From Aquimarina litoralis (lineage in GTDB: Bacteria > Bacteroidota > Bacteroidia > Flavobacteriales > Flavobacteriaceae): 32,647 nt of DNA. A program made the translations under genes and the position numbers. The DNA is taken from assembly GCF_019295435.1 (NCBI RefSeq), contig NZ_WEKL01000002.1:31630-64276 (forward strand), written 5' to 3'. The notes under the pieces are model-generated. The model did not search any database. It was not told the origin of the DNA and worked only from the letters and a program-made list of their open reading frames with translations. Below, one piece after another: positions 16,774 through 24,240 of the stretch. Each line of letters starts with the position of its first letter. The first letter of the stretch is position 1.

Positions 16774-17904
16774 GTGAAAATAGTTTTAGCTCCAGATAAA
16801 TTTAAAAACTCTTTAACGGCAATGGAATTTTGCCTAGCAGTTGAAAGTGGGATCAAACAACTAAGGTCTGATATAGAAATTGTAAAATTACCATTAGCTG
16901 ATGGTGGAGACGGTACTATTGAGGTTGTGAACTATTATCTTAAAGGTCAAAAGATAATAGTAGAGGTGAACAACCCTTTTTTTAAACCTGTAAAGGCTTG
17001 CTATTTATATTCAGAATCTACCCGAACTGCATTTATCGAGATGGCTGAAGCATCAGGTATGAAATTATTGAAGGAAGAAGAGTTTGATTGTAAAAATGCG
17101 ACCACTTATGGCACTGGAGAAATGATTTTGGATGCTATGAATAAAGGAGTAAATAAGATTATTTTGGGATTAGGAGGTAGTGCTACAAATGATTGTGGTA
17201 TTGGTATGGCGTCTGCTCTTGGATACCGTTTTTTGGATAAAAATCATATGCCAATTAAACCTATTGGTGCTAATTTATCTAAAATAATATCTATCAATAG
17301 AGATGAGGTAGTTCCTAAATTGAGTCAAGTGCAATTCCAAATCGCTTGTGATGTAACAAATCCATTATATGGAAAAGAAGGTGCTGCTCATACCTATGCT
17401 GCCCAAAAAGGAGCTACTGCACAAGATATTAAGATGCTTGATAAAGGATTACAAGATTTTTCAGCTATCATACAAACTACTTTTGGTATGGATCCACAAA
17501 TCATAAAAGGAGCAGGTGCTGCTGGAGGAATGGGTATTGGATCAAAAATTTTTCTGAATGGAACCTTAGAACCTGGAATTGAGTTAATAAAATCGCTTGC
17601 CCACTTTGATGAAAAAGTAAAAAATGCAGATTGGATAATTTCTGGAGAAGGGAAGTTAGATGACCAAACACTATTAGGTAAAACAATTCTAGGAGTTACC
17701 AAGGTAGCAAAAGCAAATAATATGAAAGTAGCAGTGTTTTGTGGTATGATTGAGCTAACAGAAAATGCAATTGATGATTTCAATATTTTGTACGCTGACG
17801 AAGTCATAAAGTATGCTCTTAATACAAAGGATGCTATGGATAATGCAGGGAGCTATATAAAAGAAATGGTAGAAGCATTTGTCAGGAAATTTTTAAGTAC
17901 TTAA
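16774..17904 (+). CDS. Glycerate kinase (GlxK/GarK family)
   Basis: The 376-residue protein has the full signature of the GlxK/GarK glycerate kinase family: KIVLAPDKFKNSLTA at the start, LPLADGGDGTIEVV, GLGGSATNDCGIGMASALG (about 132-150), GAGAAGGMGIG (about 246-256) and SGEGKLDDQTLLGK (about 289-302). It phosphorylates D-glycerate with ATP to 2- or 3-phosphoglycerate, which enters lower glycolysis; which isomer cannot be read here. It starts at GTG, 10 bases after the symporter stop; an overlapping ATG two bases earlier runs straight into TGA. This enzyme is the key clue that the upstream hydrolase yields glycerate. No glyoxylate or glucarate genes, its usual companions elsewhere, are nearby. 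A weak low-GC hairpin (17976-17994) is the only terminator candidate. Confidence 0.93.
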   Translation: MKIVLAPDKFKNSLTAMEFCLAVESGIKQLRSDIEIVKLPLADGGDGTIEVVNYYLKGQKIIVEVNNPFFKPVKACYLYSESTRTAFIEMAEASGMKLLKEEEFDCKNATTYGTGEMILDAMNKGVNKIILGLGGSATNDCGIGMASALGYRFLDKNHMPIKPIGANLSKIISINRDEVVPKLSQVQFQIACDVTNPLYGKEGAAHTYAAQKGATAQDIKMLDKGLQDFSAIIQTTFGMDPQIIKGAGAAGGMGIGSKIFLNGTLEPGIELIKSLAHFDEKVKNADWIISGEGKLDDQTLLGKTILGVTKVAKANNMKVAVFCGMIELTENAIDDFNILYADEVIKYALNTKDAMDNAGSYIKEMVEAFVRKFLST

Positions 17905-18011
17905 GATTGGCCCCTTTAATTTATTTTTTTTTGAATTCAGATTTTTCTAATAAAAAGGTGTAAATACTTTCCTTATTTTCTTCCGAAAAGAAAAAACTCA
18001 TATTTCTATTC

Positions 18012-18019
18012 TATATTTG
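18012..18019 (+). promoter_or_regulatory. Candidate -7 promoter box of the S15-type peptidase gene
   Basis: TATATTTG matches TAnnTTTG and lies 87 bases before the peptidase ATG, within the 201-base gap after the glycerate kinase gene. No TTTG at -33 is obvious. It suggests the peptidase is transcribed separately from the upstream cluster, but rests on consensus alone. Confidence 0.35.
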
Positions 18020-18105
18020 TTGTATACAAAAGATAGATTACCATCATAGTTTGGTAAAGCTTGACATCTAACTAAAGATGGTTGTAGTAACAAATCTCAA
18101 TTATA

Positions 18106-19932
18106 ATGACTCATAACATCAACACTCATTTTCTTCTATTATTTCTATTCTTAACTACCTTTTTAAACGCTCAGGAAAAAGCAGTTCCTGTATTTAAGGA
18201 TGGCGAAGCACAAATTGTAGAAGCTTTTAATAATCCTGGAAAGTGGATTCGTCATGATCTATGGGTGCCAACAGAATTTGATACCGATGGAGATGGAGCT
18301 TTAGATAGAATGCATGTATCAGTAACACGCCCATATCAAACCGAAAAAGAAGGATTAAAATTACCAGTTATTTATGTTTCTAGTCCTTATTTTGCAGGTG
18401 TTGCTGCAAATGCTGATGGATTGTTTTGGGACGTACATCATGAGATTGGAGCACAACCAAAACCAAGAACACATGTAGAGGTGATACGTAGAGGAAAAAG
18501 GCCGATTATTTCCAATTCACATATTTACAAATGGGTTCCAAGAGGGTATATTGTAGTACATTCTTCCTCTCCAGGAACAGGTTTATCGCAAGGAGCTCCT
18601 ACAGTAGGAGGTGATAACGAATCCTTAGCACCGAAAGCGGTGATTGATTGGTTGTGCGGTCGTATTGATGGGTTTTCAGAACCAGAAGGAGGAGAGAAGG
18701 TGAAGGCATATTGGTCTACCGGAAAAGTTGGAATGACCGGAACTTCGTATAATGGAACTATTCCTTTAGCTGCTGCTACGACAGGAGTAAAAGGGCTAGA
18801 AGCAATTATTCCTATCGCTCCAAATACTTCGTATTATCACTATTACAGATCTAACGGTTTAGTACGTTCTCCAGGTGGATATCTAGGAGAAGATATCGAT
18901 GTATTATATGATTTTATTCATAGTGGAGACGAGTCTAAGCGTCCGTATAATAATAAGATAGTGCGAGATACAGAGATGAAAAATGGAATGGATAGAATCA
19001 CTGGAGATTATAACGATTTCTGGGCAGGCCGAGATTATCTAAATGATATAAAACCTATGAAAGCAGCATTATTGATGTCCCATGGATTTAATGATTGGAA
19101 TGTAATGCCAGAACATAGTTATAGAATCTATAAGAAAGCAAAAGAAATGGGGATTCCTTCTCAGATCTATTACCATCAAAATGGACATGGTGGTCCACCG
19201 CCAATGACCATGATGAACAGATGGTTTACTCGATATTTACACGGAGTAGAAAATGATGTTGAAAATGATGCACGCGCTTGGATTGTTAGAGAAAATGATC
19301 CACAAGAAGAACCCACTTCGTATAAAGAATATCCAAATCCTGATGCTACAGATGTCACTCTTTTTGCAAATAAAGGAGGACAAGAAGTAGGTGCGTTAGT
19401 TAACAATAAACTAAGTAAGCAGGGAAAAGAAAAATTAATAGATGACTATACCTTCTCTGGAGATTCTTTGGCAGCATTACCATCATCTAATCACCGTTTG
19501 TTGTATACAACACCTATACTAAAAGAAGATATTCATATATCTGGAATTCCTAAAGTAACCATAAAATTGGCAAGTAGTAAACCTGCTGCTAATCTTTCTG
19601 TTTGGTTGGTTTCTTTACCTTGGAAAAAGAAAACAAGGAAGATTACCAATAATATTATTACTCGTGGTTGGGCGGATCCACAAAATTATAAGTCCTTAAC
19701 AGACAGTGAACCTCTAAAACCAGGTGCATTCTATGAAATGTCTTTCGAATTACAACCAGATGATCAAATCATTAAAAAGGGACAACAAATTGGACTGATG
19801 ATTTTTTCAAGTGATAGTCAGTTCACTTTGTTACCAGAACCCGGAACAGAACTTACTATTGATTTAGATGAAACATCGATTACTATTCCTATTGTTGGAG
19901 GTGTAAAAGCATTTGAAAAAGCTACGAAATAA
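18106..19932 (+). CDS. Secreted CocE/NonD-type hydrolase, S15 X-Pro dipeptidyl-peptidase family
   Basis: The 608-residue protein has a signal peptide (NTHFLLLFLFLTTFLNA, cleaved about residue 22). A DTDGDG calcium-loop-like sequence lies at 59-64, followed by an alpha/beta-hydrolase domain. The catalytic triad can be placed: Ser214 in GMTGTSYNGT (the GxSYxG elbow), Asp330 in MSHGFNDWN, and His361 in QNGHGGP. The C-terminal 200 residues form the jelly-roll X-Pro domain found in PepX and cocaine esterase (for example SGIPKVTIKLASSKPAANLSVWLV). It should release X-Pro dipeptides or hydrolyse esters/amides in the periplasm. It is monocistronic: a gap precedes it and a strong terminator follows. 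A link to either flanking cluster is not supported. Confidence 0.9.
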   Translation: MTHNINTHFLLLFLFLTTFLNAQEKAVPVFKDGEAQIVEAFNNPGKWIRHDLWVPTEFDTDGDGALDRMHVSVTRPYQTEKEGLKLPVIYVSSPYFAGVAANADGLFWDVHHEIGAQPKPRTHVEVIRRGKRPIISNSHIYKWVPRGYIVVHSSSPGTGLSQGAPTVGGDNESLAPKAVIDWLCGRIDGFSEPEGGEKVKAYWSTGKVGMTGTSYNGTIPLAAATTGVKGLEAIIPIAPNTSYYHYYRSNGLVRSPGGYLGEDIDVLYDFIHSGDESKRPYNNKIVRDTEMKNGMDRITGDYNDFWAGRDYLNDIKPMKAALLMSHGFNDWNVMPEHSYRIYKKAKEMGIPSQIYYHQNGHGGPPPMTMMNRWFTRYLHGVENDVENDARAWIVRENDPQEEPTSYKEYPNPDATDVTLFANKGGQEVGALVNNKLSKQGKEKLIDDYTFSGDSLAALPSSNHRLLYTTPILKEDIHISGIPKVTIKLASSKPAANLSVWLVSLPWKKKTRKITNNIITRGWADPQNYKSLTDSEPLKPGAFYEMSFELQPDDQIIKKGQQIGLMIFSSDSQFTLLPEPGTELTIDLDETSITIPIVGGVKAFEKATK

Positions 19933-19943
19933 GAACAAATATT

Positions 19944-19984
19944 AAACTGAACTCTTTATACATATCAAGAGTTCAGTTTTTTTG
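19944..19984 (+). terminator. Strong rho-independent terminator after the S15 peptidase gene
   Basis: AAACTGAACTCTT (19944-19956) pairs perfectly over 13 bp with AAGAGTTCAGTTT (19967-19979) around a 10-base AT-rich loop. A T-run to 19983 follows. It lies 12 bases after the stop codon and separates the left half of the window from the siderophore operon. Confidence 0.92.
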
Positions 19985-20088
19985 TTGTCTATGGTTTGGT
20001 CTATTAATATTTAATCATCAGAGGGAATTATAATTTTTTGATAAAGGAATCTTATCTACATATTAAATAATTCTCTATTTACTAACTA

Positions 20089-20115
20089 CGTCTTTTTTTA
20101 TCCCTAACGCGTCAT
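20089..20115 (+). promoter_or_regulatory. Probable AraC-type operator upstream of the siderophore biosynthesis operon
   Basis: Two CGTC half-sites (20089-20092 and 20110-20113) are spaced exactly 21 bp, two helical turns. A T7 run and ATCC lie between them. The same 27-bp element, with only two differences (20104 and 20108), recurs at 31362-31388 upstream of the receptor gene. Here it lies about 22-48 bases upstream of the -7 box TACATTTGC, covering the place where a -33 element would be. That position fits a class-II activator site. Confidence 0.72.
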
Positions 20116-20136
20116 AAAATTATTTTTATTAGGATT

Positions 20137-20145
20137 TACATTTGC
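20137..20145 (+). promoter_or_regulatory. -7 promoter box of the siderophore biosynthesis operon
   Basis: TACATTTGC matches the Bacteroidota TAnnTTTGC consensus and lies 29 bases before the chosen ATG. No TTTG is present at -33; the repeated 27-bp element is there instead. The downstream TTATTTAGA (20151-20159) is also shared with the receptor promoter. Confidence 0.6.
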
Positions 20146-20174
20146 AAAACTTATTTAGATCAAATAAAAATAAA

Positions 20175-21695
20175 ATGCTACTCGATACTCAAACAAACCT
20201 AACTGTTGATCAAAAAGTTGATCATTTTTTTGATATCCAATCAAAATACACCTACGAAAACTATATTCATAAAGCTTTACAATATGTAATGTCTTTTTTA
20301 GATAGAGATCATTTTTATCCTGGAGAAATATGTGATTTTCAGGAGAAAAAACACCTGTTATCCTCTGATACTAATGAAACACTTTCTATTACCGAAGCAT
20401 TAGAAGAAATCAAGGAGCTGTATTTAGATCATACGATTGCCTTTCATCATCCTAATTACGTGGCACATCTAAATTGTCCTGTTTTGCTTCCTGCTTTAGT
20501 AGGAGATTTGATAGCTTCTTCGGTTAATACGGCCATAGAAACTTGGGATCAGAGTATTTCTGCTACCTATATAGAACAGGAAATGATTCGATGGATTTGT
20601 GATAAAATGAATTTGCCTTCCACATCAGATGGAGTATTTACCAGTGGTGGTACACAGTCAAATTTTATGGCATTGCTGATTGCTAGGGATGATTATGCTT
20701 TTAAGCATTTTGGTCTGAACTTAAAAGAAAATGGTTGGTCTGATGAGGTATCTAAGTTTCGATTTTTTTGTTCTGATAAGGCGCATTTCAGTATTAAAAA
20801 GAATGCGGCATTGATGGGAATGGGATATGATGCTGTAATTCCAGTGAGTACTGATGAGAAGATGAAAATGAAGCCAGAGGCATTAGTGCAAGCGATAGAA
20901 AAAGAAAAGCAGTTAGGAAATATCCCAGTAGCGATTGTAGCAACAGCAGGAACTACTGATTTTGGGAGTTTTGACCCGATTGATATCATTGCTAAAATTG
21001 CGAAAGAATATGATATATGGTTTCATGTAGATGGGGCATATGGTGGTAGTTATGTGTTAACCGAAACGCATCGCCATCTTTTAAATGGAATAGAACAGGC
21101 AGATTCTGTGACTATCGACTTTCATAAAACCATGTTTCAGCCAGTTTGTTCCAGTGCGTTTTTAGTAAAAGATACTAGGTATTTTAAATATGTGTCTTAC
21201 TATGCAGATTATCTAAATCCATTAGAGCATAGAGATTTAGAATGCCCAAATCTCATAGAAAAATCTATTCAAACAACCAGAAGATTTGATGCGCTGAAGC
21301 TCTGGTTTACGCTAAAGATGACAGGTGAGAAAAACATTGGAGCTTTTCTGGAAAAAGTACATTACCTGGCTCTTGATTTATATTACAGCATAAAAGATGA
21401 CCCATATTTTGAGCTTGTACATAAACCAGAACTGAGCACATTAGTATTCAGATTTAGAGACCCTGAAATTGAATCAGATACTACGCTTGATACCATCAAT
21501 CTGCATATCAAAAATACCTTATTTAAGTCTGGTCAAGCATCCGTAGCAAGTACCAAATTTGATAACAAAACCTATCTGAAGTTTACATTATTAAATCCTA
21601 AAAGTACCATTGATGATCTGTTATATATCATTAGAATGATTAAAGAAACTGGATTGAGTTACCTAAGAGAAAAATCATCATTAATTGAAAAGTAG
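20175..21695 (+). CDS. PLP-dependent group II decarboxylase for siderophore diamine (DesA/BibA-like lysine decarboxylase)
   Basis: I start at the ATG at 20175 (MLLDTQTNLTVDQ, 506 aa). The frame extends to a TTG at 20142, but that codon overlaps the -7 box. The protein belongs to the group II pyridoxal-5'-phosphate decarboxylases: TSGGTQSNFMALL (cofactor phosphate contact), WFHVDGAYGGSYV (Asp286 bound to the pyridine nitrogen) and SVTIDFHKTMFQP with Lys318, the Schiff-base lysine. Relatives decarboxylate L-2,4-diaminobutyrate, tyrosine, glutamate or lysine. With an N-hydroxylase and DesD-like synthetases next to it, L-lysine to cadaverine is most likely; diaminobutyrate to diaminopropane is the alternative. 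It is the first gene of the operon, and its stop is followed one base later by the hydroxylase start. Confidence 0.85.
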   Translation: MLLDTQTNLTVDQKVDHFFDIQSKYTYENYIHKALQYVMSFLDRDHFYPGEICDFQEKKHLLSSDTNETLSITEALEEIKELYLDHTIAFHHPNYVAHLNCPVLLPALVGDLIASSVNTAIETWDQSISATYIEQEMIRWICDKMNLPSTSDGVFTSGGTQSNFMALLIARDDYAFKHFGLNLKENGWSDEVSKFRFFCSDKAHFSIKKNAALMGMGYDAVIPVSTDEKMKMKPEALVQAIEKEKQLGNIPVAIVATAGTTDFGSFDPIDIIAKIAKEYDIWFHVDGAYGGSYVLTETHRHLLNGIEQADSVTIDFHKTMFQPVCSSAFLVKDTRYFKYVSYYADYLNPLEHRDLECPNLIEKSIQTTRRFDALKLWFTLKMTGEKNIGAFLEKVHYLALDLYYSIKDDPYFELVHKPELSTLVFRFRDPEIESDTTLDTINLHIKNTLFKSGQASVASTKFDNKTYLKFTLLNPKSTIDDLLYIIRMIKETGLSYLREKSSLIEK

Positions 21696-21696
21696 T

Positions 21697-23031
21697 ATGA
21701 AGAACGAAGAAAAGATATTTGATTTTATAGCCGTTGGAGTAGGCCCCATGAATTTAGGATTGGCTTGTTTAACGGATTCAATTGCCGAGTTGGATGGACT
21801 ATTTCTGGATAAAAAGGAGCAATTTGATTGGCATCCTGGAATGATGCTTCAGGATACTACACTACAGATTCCTTTTATGGCTGATTTGGTAACCTTGGCT
21901 GACCCTACCAATCCTTTTAGTTTTTTAAATTATATCAAAGAACAAGGTAGAATTTACTCGTTTTATATTCGGGAAAATTTTCTCTTACTAAGAAATGAGT
22001 ACAATCAATATTGTCAATGGGCGATAGGGAAATTATCGAATGTTCAGTTTTCAACAGAAGTATTGGAAATTGCGTATCATGAAAAAGAAAAGGATTATAC
22101 TTTATTTTCTAAATGTGCGAAGACAAACAAACGAAAAATATATAAAACCAAAAGGCTTGTATTGGGTACGGGCACAAGTCCTTATATTCCAGGTTGCTGC
22201 AAAGCATTAAAAAATGGAGCTATTCATTCTAGTACTTTCCTTCCAAATAAGGAAAAATTACAGTCCAAAAAATCGATAACAGTTGTAGGGAGCGGGCAGA
22301 GTGCCGCAGAGATTTTTTATGATTTATTACAAGAAATTGATGATAAAGGCTATGAGCTCAACTGGATAACAAGATCTCCTAGGTTTTTCCCATTGGAGTA
22401 TTCCAAATTAACTTTAGAGATGACTTCTCCGGAGTATGTAGATTATTTCTATAATTTATCAAGTATTAAGCGTAATCAGCTTATCAAAAATCAAAAACAC
22501 TTGTATAAGGGAATCAATCAGGATCTAATTGCTGATATTTTTGATTTGATCTATACTAAAAGAGTGGTAGGTGGTAATATCAATATCAATCTACGTACTA
22601 ATTCTGAATTAAAAAGTGCCGTTTATGACGATACATTAGACAAGTTTTATGTAGAAATTCATCAACACGAACAGAATAAATATTATCGTCATACTACAGA
22701 AGGTTTGGTATTGGCGACAGGATATCAGTATCAACAACCACAGTTTATAGATGGTATTAAGGATAGAATTCGATGGGATGAACAAGGTAAGTATGATGTA
22801 CATCGAAACTATGCAATTGATCACGAAGGAAACGAAATCTTTGTGCAAAATGCGGAGTTACACACTCATGGTTTTGTAACTCCAGATTTAGGTATGGCTG
22901 CGTATCGTAACTCATATATCATTAAAGAACTTACAGGTACAGATTACTACCCAATTGAAAAGAGAATTGCCTTCCAACAATTTGAGGTTACTGAAGAAGA
23001 AGAAATTATCGCAGAAACATCCGTACTATAG
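21697..23031 (+). CDS. Flavin-dependent N-hydroxylase (lysine/diamine N-monooxygenase, IucD/DesB family)
   Basis: I choose the ATG at 21697 (MKNEEKIFDFIAVGVGP), one base after the decarboxylase stop, over an upstream TTG that overlaps that gene. The 444-residue protein has the FAD-binding motif GVGPMNLGL at the N-terminus and the substrate-region signature WHPGMMLQDTTLQIPFMADL. A second Rossmann motif for NADPH follows (VVGSGQSAAEIFYDLL), with the C-terminal LVLATGYQYQQP typical of class B N-hydroxylating monooxygenases. It adds oxygen to the terminal amine of lysine or cadaverine to make the hydroxylamine that becomes the hydroxamate iron ligand. Pairing with a decarboxylase favours the diamine as substrate, as in desferrioxamine synthesis. 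Confidence 0.92.
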   Translation: MKNEEKIFDFIAVGVGPMNLGLACLTDSIAELDGLFLDKKEQFDWHPGMMLQDTTLQIPFMADLVTLADPTNPFSFLNYIKEQGRIYSFYIRENFLLLRNEYNQYCQWAIGKLSNVQFSTEVLEIAYHEKEKDYTLFSKCAKTNKRKIYKTKRLVLGTGTSPYIPGCCKALKNGAIHSSTFLPNKEKLQSKKSITVVGSGQSAAEIFYDLLQEIDDKGYELNWITRSPRFFPLEYSKLTLEMTSPEYVDYFYNLSSIKRNQLIKNQKHLYKGINQDLIADIFDLIYTKRVVGGNININLRTNSELKSAVYDDTLDKFYVEIHQHEQNKYYRHTTEGLVLATGYQYQQPQFIDGIKDRIRWDEQGKYDVHRNYAIDHEGNEIFVQNAELHTHGFVTPDLGMAAYRNSYIIKELTGTDYYPIEKRIAFQQFEVTEEEEIIAETSVL

Positions 23032-23045
23032 AAAAGGATATTTAA

Positions 23046-24230
23046 ATGAGAAACTTTTTAATCATAATGACCTTGGTGGCTGTAGTAAGTGATTATTTAC
23101 TACATCCGTTTTATCCACAGTTTTTTGAAGCTCGGTTTGGTGTTACGAATCCAGAGCTGGTAGGATATTATTTTGCTGCGATTTGTTTTATGGTGATGAT
23201 CTCATTTCCGTTCTGGGCATATGTTTCTAAAAGAGTAGCAGAGCTTCATATTCTAGTATATACACAATGTATTGCCGGAATTTTAGCACTCTGTTGTTAT
23301 GCAACTGATTCTTACGTCAATTTCTGGATCATCTCATTGACAATGGTGTTGTTTAAAGGAAGCTATTTATTAGTCTATCCGTATATCCTTAAAATTATTT
23401 CTAAAAAAGAGCATCCTACTACCATTGGAATTTTATCAGTTGTCGTACACCTTGGTGGTATATTAGGAGCAGTTATTGGTGGTGCTACAGTAGATTTTAT
23501 AGATGCTAGTTATATATTTTTAATCATGGCACTTGGAGATTTTATCCAAATGGGAATGAGTGCTTTTCTATTAAAAAGTAAAAAATATGATACTACTAAA
23601 GTTTCTGAACCGGGAAATACTAAAACAGAAGCTAAAAAAAAGGTGATCCCAAATGGATTTATTCTAAAAATAGGAATCACTACGATGATTCTTTACTTCA
23701 GCGATTTTTTGATAAGACCATTTTTTGTAACCTATTGGGAAAGCATATCCTCACATAATTCCAAACTTATTTCGGGAATGATGTATGCAATTCCTGGATT
23801 TGTTGCACTAATTGCTCTGTGGATTAATACAAAAAGAAAACAATCTGATAGTCAGTTTGGAGTAATAATTCCAATACTAGTATTAGGGATTCTAGGACTG
23901 TTGCTACAAGGAATCCCTGATACGACTACCGTAATTATAGGAAGGATCATTTATGGTTGGGCCATATTTCAAGGAGTAGTAAAATTCGATGTATTGCTTT
24001 TCGAGTTAAGCACGCCGAATTCTTATGCCATGGACTACAGTAAAGTTCACTTTTTTCAAAACTTAGGAGTATTACTGTCTTCTTTTTCTGTTGGTCTATT
24101 AGTGGAATATAATGGACTACAAATTCCATTTATAGTAGCGCTTGGTGGATTTGTGATCACCTTATTATTGTACTATTTCATCTTTAAAATAGGTATAAAA
24201 CGTACTTCTGAATTGTTCCTAAAATCATGA
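23046..24230 (+). CDS. MFS transporter, probable siderophore exporter
   Basis: The 394-residue protein has about 11-12 hydrophobic helices. The major-facilitator layout is visible, with a cytoplasmic charged loop between the halves (SKKYDTTKVSEPGNTKTEAKKK cut short: about residues 179-200). The segment FWAYVSKRVAELH in the first cytoplasmic loop corresponds to the family's motif A. Lying between the hydroxylase and the synthetases, 14 bases after the former and 10 before the latter, it most likely exports the finished siderophore across the inner membrane. Import of the ferric form is the alternative, since MFS proteins serve either role in such clusters. Confidence 0.82.
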   Translation: MRNFLIIMTLVAVVSDYLLHPFYPQFFEARFGVTNPELVGYYFAAICFMVMISFPFWAYVSKRVAELHILVYTQCIAGILALCCYATDSYVNFWIISLTMVLFKGSYLLVYPYILKIISKKEHPTTIGILSVVVHLGGILGAVIGGATVDFIDASYIFLIMALGDFIQMGMSAFLLKSKKYDTTKVSEPGNTKTEAKKKVIPNGFILKIGITTMILYFSDFLIRPFFVTYWESISSHNSKLISGMMYAIPGFVALIALWINTKRKQSDSQFGVIIPILVLGILGLLLQGIPDTTTVIIGRIIYGWAIFQGVVKFDVLLFELSTPNSYAMDYSKVHFFQNLGVLLSSFSVGLLVEYNGLQIPFIVALGGFVITLLLYYFIFKIGIKRTSELFLKS

Positions 24231-24240
24231 GAAATTCTAG

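Noticed and set aside
17394..17807. A 137-residue minus-strand open frame across the glycerate kinase gene
   Set aside because: It is antisense to a gene with full family signatures, and its composition (many Ser, Ile, Pro) is typical of a reversed coding strand.
20142..20174. TTG start for the decarboxylase adding 11 residues
   Set aside because: The TTG lies inside the -7 promoter box TACATTTGC, so it could not be in the transcript; the ATG at 20175 has a good A-rich leader.
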